NCBI RefSeq assembly: GCF_904849725.1
Contig: NW_025422612.1
Span: forward strand, 1-64,000
Reading direction: 5' to 3'
Origin: Hordeum vulgare subsp. vulgare
Lineage: Eukaryota; Streptophyta; Magnoliopsida; Poales; Poaceae
DNA length: 64,000 nucleotides
A program made the position numbers and the translations under genes. Positions 59,901 through 64,000 of the stretch are shown in pieces. Every line of letters starts with the position of its first letter. Positions within the stretch are counted from its first letter, which is position 1. The notes under the pieces were generated by a model that was not told the origin of the DNA, did not search any database, and was given only the letters and a program-made list of their open reading frames with translations.

Positions 59901-61185
59901 ACGGTCGTGGCCGACTCCCTCGTTGGGCTTCCGCTTGAAGGTTGCCGAGGTGCATGACGTGCACATGGCGATAAGTGGCGAGAGCGTGTGTGACGAAATA
60001 CACCCCTGCAGGGTTATGATCTATTCGAATAGCCGCGTCCGCGGATATGGACTACTTGGAGACATAAGTTGTTCATAGATAACTTCAATGGCTACTCATA
60101 AAATTGCCAAGATAAGCGTGAGTGTCGTGGACGGCATTTCTGTATGGAAACGGAATGATTCCACGATGGTGTATTGTTGTGGTGTTAGTGGACTCGTGTG
60201 CGAGAAATCAAGTTGTCAAAATTATTTAAAAATGCAAGTTGTCTAGCCACGAGTCAGATGCTGGCTTTCCGCAGGAAACCCCACAATACCTGTTTGATAC
60301 CTTGCATGAGTAGTTAGTTATCCTAAAGTCTTGTTGAGTACCTTCGTACTCATGTTTGCTTAATAAATATTGCAGAGGTTTCTAATGACCCTAATGGAGG
60401 GTTCTTTGTAGACATGACGACGACGAGTAGCTGGTGTCCCAGCTATGATCTGGCCCTACGTTGGGTCTGTAGTATAGTCAGGCCATGTGCCTTCTAGATG
60501 CCCTGTCTGTACTCAGACAGTTTAAACTCTTCCGCTGGCTTGTAACTGAATGAATGCTATTATGGGTCGTGAGACCCTTAATGTGTAATATTATGTGTGT
60601 GGCTCTTCTGAGCCTCTTAAATAAAGATTGTATGTTTATGGTTATGTTGTGATGCCATCGATGTATCTATACATATCGGTATGCCATGCGTACGTGTGTC
60701 GTACTTGATATGTATGGGGTTCGATTATTTAGTCGTGAACTTTAGTAGCACTCCTTACAAGGAAATGCCCCTTTGTGATCCAATGAGCCTTGGTAGTTCG
60801 CTACTGCTCCGGACACATTGGTTGACCGGCATGTGTCCTTCTTAGCTGCTGTGTCTGTCCCCTTTGGGGAAATGTCACGCGATGTAATGGAGTCCTTGTA
60901 GCTTGCTACGACTCGTCTACATTCGCTGATGACCGACACCTGCTTTGTTGGGTCATGTATGCCTGTCCTTGTGCAGTACTGCCACTTTGGTTTATGACTA
61001 GACATGTCGATCCGGGTTCTTTGACATTGGAATGCTAGCGACACTATTGCATACGTGAGTCAAAAGACGCAAATGGTCCCGGCTAAGGTAAGGCTGCAGC
61101 CGTGGAGTTAACCGTGCATGAGACCGCAAAGGGATGCGATGTGTTACAGGCTGGATTCCTATGGCTTAGGATCAGGGTCCCGACA
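56987..61185 (+). repeat. 3' LTR of element F
   Basis: 4199 bp, TGTCACATCCCTGTCACC ... GGGTCCCGACA. Differences from the 5' LTR are scattered (for example ctttatatttgc against ctttgcatttgc, and a 1-base loss at 60414-60420 in the cgacgacgac run). The GC-rich core is at about 57470-58415 and the AATAAA at 60620-60625. The target duplication ACCAG follows. Confidence 0.95.
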
Positions 61186-61190
61186 ACCAG

Positions 61191-62060
61191 ACCAAAGCAT
61201 TAGCACTTAGTGAATACATGAACTCCTCAAACTACGGTAATCACCAAAAAGAATACCAGTTATTGTCACCATGGGGGATGCGGATCATAACTCGTAATAG
61301 GTGTCTACAAGTTGCAAGATAGGATCAAGAACACATATATATTCATGAAAACATAATAGGTTCAAATCTGAAATCATGGCACTCGGGCCCTAGTGACAAG
61401 CATTAAGCATAGCAAAGTCCAAGCAACATCAATCTCAGAACATAATGGATACTAGGGATCAAACCCTAACCAAACTAACTTGATTACATGATAGATCTCA
61501 TCCACCCATCACCTTCGAGCAAGCCTATGATGGAATTACTCATGAACGATGAATAGCATCATTAAATTGGTGATGAAGGATGGTTAGTGATGATGATGGC
61601 GTCGATTTCCCCTCTCCGGAGCCCAAATCAGACTCCACGTCTTCCTTCCCGAGGAAGGACAGGAGGTGGCGGCGGCTCTGTATCATAAAACACGATGAAC
61701 TCTTCTCCTTATTTTTTTCTAGAATAAATAGGAATACATAGGAGTGGAAACGAGTTCGGTGGAGCCTCAGGGGCCCCACAAGCCAGGGGGTGCGGCCTTG
61801 GGGGCACGCCATGCTAGCTTGTGGCCTAGGGTGGCCCCTCTCTGGTAGATTCTTTTGCCAGTATTTTTTATTAATTCCAAAAATAATCTACGTAAATTTT
61901 TAGGTCAATCTGAGAACTTATATTTTTGCACAAAAATAAGACCAAGGAAATTCTGCTGAAAACAACGTCAGTCCGGGTTAGTTCCATTCAAATCATGCAA
62001 ATTAGAGTCCAAAACAAGGGCAAAAGAGTTTGGAAAAGTAGATACGTTGGAGACGTATCA
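61191..62060 (-). repeat. 5' LTR of element E, outer part
   Basis: Continues from 46782: accaaagcattagcacttag ... gttggagacgtatca. It aligns with 11884-12749 of the LTR of D. Together the two E pieces make about 1395 bp. The minus-strand LTR start TGATACGTCTCC is at 62060. Confidence 0.88.
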
Positions 62061-63132
62061 CCTACTATTTACTCCTCGCCTTTGATGAGGTTGTAGCTTG
62101 GAAATATTATCTGGCAAAACACCAAAAGAGTAAGACTCGTGAAAACTCTTGGGAACACATTGATTTAGGAAGGCATAGGTTGGGCATCTTACGAACATAT
62201 ATCACAAACTTAGAGAGTAATTAACACATGCTTGAAGAGCAGTGCTAACAAAAGCATAGGGTAAACCTTATCACAGGGAGAAGACACAATTTACCAATGG
62301 CATCCTCTATCAAGGGAAGAATACCACAATAATTTTTCAATGTGAAGGGTGTTATCGGATAATAATCCAACAATGGGTCTGGCGGTGTGCAAAGGACCCG
62401 ATGTGGTATCGGTACTAAATCAGAGGGAGATAGAATGCAAGGCATTAGATTATAGAACATCTGAATAATATTGATACTAAAATACCAAAGGAATTTATGA
62501 TTTCCAGGTTGGTGTGTCAGAATGAGATGCTCCTATCAAATACAAGTAAGTTGAATGGACTCAGATGGACAATAAATCAAAGTTGATTTACCGAGAACCA
62601 CCTCCTGTTTAGAAGGACGTGTGAGTCGGACGGATAATTTATGAGAATCAACTAATGATTGTGTGCAATCACACAAAGGTTGAATCAATAAGATCAAAGT
62701 ACAATCACAAAGGATTTTAATGAATGTTGCTAGACATATGGATTTAACCATAATGCAAGCAGGTGAGAAAGGTCAAGCGCAATAGGCTACTGAGGATTTT
62801 AGAAGATCGAATATGAGTTCTTGAGAGAACATCGGAGAGTATCTTCATAGTCTTATGATGAATCGAGTCATCATCTGGGATGAGGGGCTCTCCGGGAGGA
62901 ATTAGTTACGAGTACCTAGAGTTAGAGTTAGCAAAATCTTTAACCCGAAAGAGGAGAGAGATTAGAACCTAGAGTATAGAAAAGGAGTAAACGAGACGGA
63001 TACCACCCGATTGATATGTGGGCCCGTAAGCCACACAACAATGTTAGTAAAAGTTTATCAAGTACTAGACTCAACTTCGGCCAAGGAGTTGGAAAGGGGG
63101 CTACCTACACGCAGTCGGCTCTGATACCAACT
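62061..63132 (-). mobile_element. 5' interior (leader) of element H, no coding capacity
   Basis: About 1.07 kb between E and the H primer site. The longest frames are 71 codons and without motifs. It reads as a non-coding leader on the minus strand. Assignment to the same element as 31049-34274 rests on matching LTR termini (TGTGACACC start at 31048, GGTGTCACA end at 63133) and orientation. Confidence 0.5.
63117..63130 (-). other. Primer-binding site of element H
   Basis: The minus strand reads TTGGTATCAGAGCC two bases after the LTR end, an initiator-Met tRNA primer site. Confidence 0.88.
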
Positions 63133-63573
63133 TGTGACACCCTCGATTTGATCGTACACTAATCATACACGCAAATGCGTACGACCAAGCTCAAGGACTC
63201 ACGAGAAGATATCACAACACAACTCTAGACACAAATCAAAATATACAAGCCTCATATTACAAGCCAGGGGCCTCAAGGACTAAAATACAGAAGCTCGATA
63301 AACACACAAGTCAGCGGAAGCAACAAATATCTGAGCACAGACATAGAACAAGGATAATGCCTTAGAGAAGGCTAGCACAAAAGGTACAGTGATCAAACAA
63401 CGCGAGGCCTCCTACCCGGGAACCTCCTAAACTACTCCTGATCTTCAGCGTCCATCACGTAGTAGTAGGTACCATCGGGGGTAGCAGTCGTCGGCGGACG
63501 GATACGCCATCTCCTGGGCTCCATCATCTGGTCATAGCAATCGTATCAAGGGGAAAAAGGGGAGCAAAGCAAA
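63133..63573 (-). repeat. 5' LTR of element H, 3' end only
   Basis: On the plus strand it begins tgtgacaccctcgatttgat, the reverse complement of an LTR end, directly next to the primer site. About 440 bp are visible before the sequence changes character. The matching part of the other H LTR would lie left of D, outside the window, so no direct LTR-LTR comparison is possible here. Confidence 0.6.
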
Positions 63574-64000
63574 GGTGACTATTGATGATGAGTTGATGGA
63601 TATAATTCTCGCCCCTCATTGGTTACCCCAAGTGGAAGGTGGAGACGTAGTCAGCAGCAGATTTCCCTTACACGGAGACTGTAAGGTTTATCGAACCAGG
63701 AGGACTCCTAAGCTCAACAAGTAGGTGTCTTCCACCCTGGTGCTAGCAGAAGACATGGACTTGCACACACAACAAGTAACTTTGCTCCGAACGAGTACAG
63801 AGAGGTTGTCAATCTCTCCGGCCTTGTAGTTTGTAAAGTATCAAAACACAAGCAGGAAAGTAATAGTGATTGCAACGGAAAAGTAAATGAAAGCGGAAAA
63901 AGATGGAAGTGTAAACAATGATGGTGATATGGACCGGAGTCACATGATGTTCACTAGTGATGTCTCTCTCGCAAAAGACGATAAACAACTATGCTTGGGT
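63574..64000. mobile_element. LTR-like DNA of an unassigned element inserted in the H LTR
   Basis: On the minus strand it contains stretches (GGCCGGAGAGATTGACAACC; GGTTCGATAAACCTTACAGT; CTGCTGCTGACTACGTCTCC) that resemble the 3' end of some Triticeae gypsy LTRs. TGACTATTGATGATG at about 63577 could be the terminal TG (CA on the minus strand). The boundary, orientation and family are uncertain. The element continues past the window. Confidence 0.35.

Larger units (their letters stand above)
46783..61185 (+). mobile_element. Gypsy retrotransposon F with 4.2-kb LTRs and near-complete Gag-Pol
   Basis: 14.4 kb. The LTRs are 4205 bp (46783-50987) and 4199 bp (56987-61185), both starting TGTCACATCCCTG and ending CCC(A/G)ACA, flanked by ACCAG. 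The interior (5999 bp) holds a primer site, an extra ORF upstream of gag (51425-52184) and a Gag-Pol frame with a chromodomain-like tail. Lesions are few. LTR divergence by eye is clearly greater than in Angela, so F looks older. It lies inside the 5' LTR of E. I do not recognise the family name. Confidence 0.93.
34275..62060 (-). mobile_element. Sabrina-like gypsy retrotransposon E, 3' LTR missing, hosting G and F
   Basis: Minus-oriented. From right to left: the 5' LTR (61191-62060 and 46258-46782, split by F), a primer site, gag (split by G), aspartic protease, a spacer, an ORF of unknown function (36355-37368) and a long non-coding 3' region that stops near 34275 where a polypurine tract and 3' LTR would be expected. 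No RT or integrase is present, so E is non-autonomous by design. CCTAC at 62061-62065 may be its target duplication on the LTR side. Without the two insertions about 8 kb remain. Confidence 0.75.

Overview
The window is a stack of nested transposable elements from a large grass genome, most likely a Triticeae nuclear chromosome (wheat, Aegilops or a close relative). The evidence is the LTR families. The copia element at 13788-29883 has the LTR termini, initiator-Met tRNA primer site and Gag-Pol of the Angela/WIS/BARE-1 group. The gypsy LTRs at 11309-12749 and 46258-62060 look like the Triticeae Sabrina group. No host gene, RNA gene, CRISPR array or bacterial-type feature is visible. Family names are recalled, not searched.

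Layout from left to right. 1-5455: 5' part of a minus-strand CACTA (En/Spm-type) transposon with a broken TNP2-like transposase. 5456-9231: 3' end and LTR of a plus-strand gypsy element (B). 9232-10638: LTR remnant of another plus-strand element (C). 10639-12749: 5' end (gag, primer site, LTR) of a minus-strand Sabrina-like element (D). 12750-13787 and 29884-31048: an LTR of an old minus-strand, apparently non-coding element (H), interrupted by the Angela block. 13788-29883: a tandem Angela block of three LTRs and two internal regions (LTR-int-LTR-int-LTR), flanked by one target-site duplication. 31049-34274: 3' non-coding interior of H. 34275-62060: a second Sabrina-like element (E, minus) without its 3' LTR. 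E carries two insertions: G (39072-44371, plus, non-autonomous, with two internal tandem arrays) in its gag region and F (46783-61185, plus, gypsy with 4.2-kb LTRs and a nearly full Gag-Pol) in its 5' LTR. 62061-63573: 5' interior, primer site and LTR end of H. 63574-64000: LTR-like DNA of an unassigned element.

Inferred order of events: H is oldest. D entered its 3' LTR, E its interior and Angela its 3' LTR. G and F entered E. C entered D, B probably entered C, and the CACTA entered B. Complete target duplications are visible for Angela (cggtg), G (aacat) and F (accag).

All protein-coding regions belong to transposons and every one I checked is broken. The most notable structure is the Angela tandem: shared markers show that its middle LTR starts like the right LTR and ends like the left one, as expected from unequal crossing-over between the LTRs of a single insertion. 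Other points of interest are an extra ORF upstream of gag in F, an unknown ORF in the place of pol in E, and satellite-like arrays inside G.
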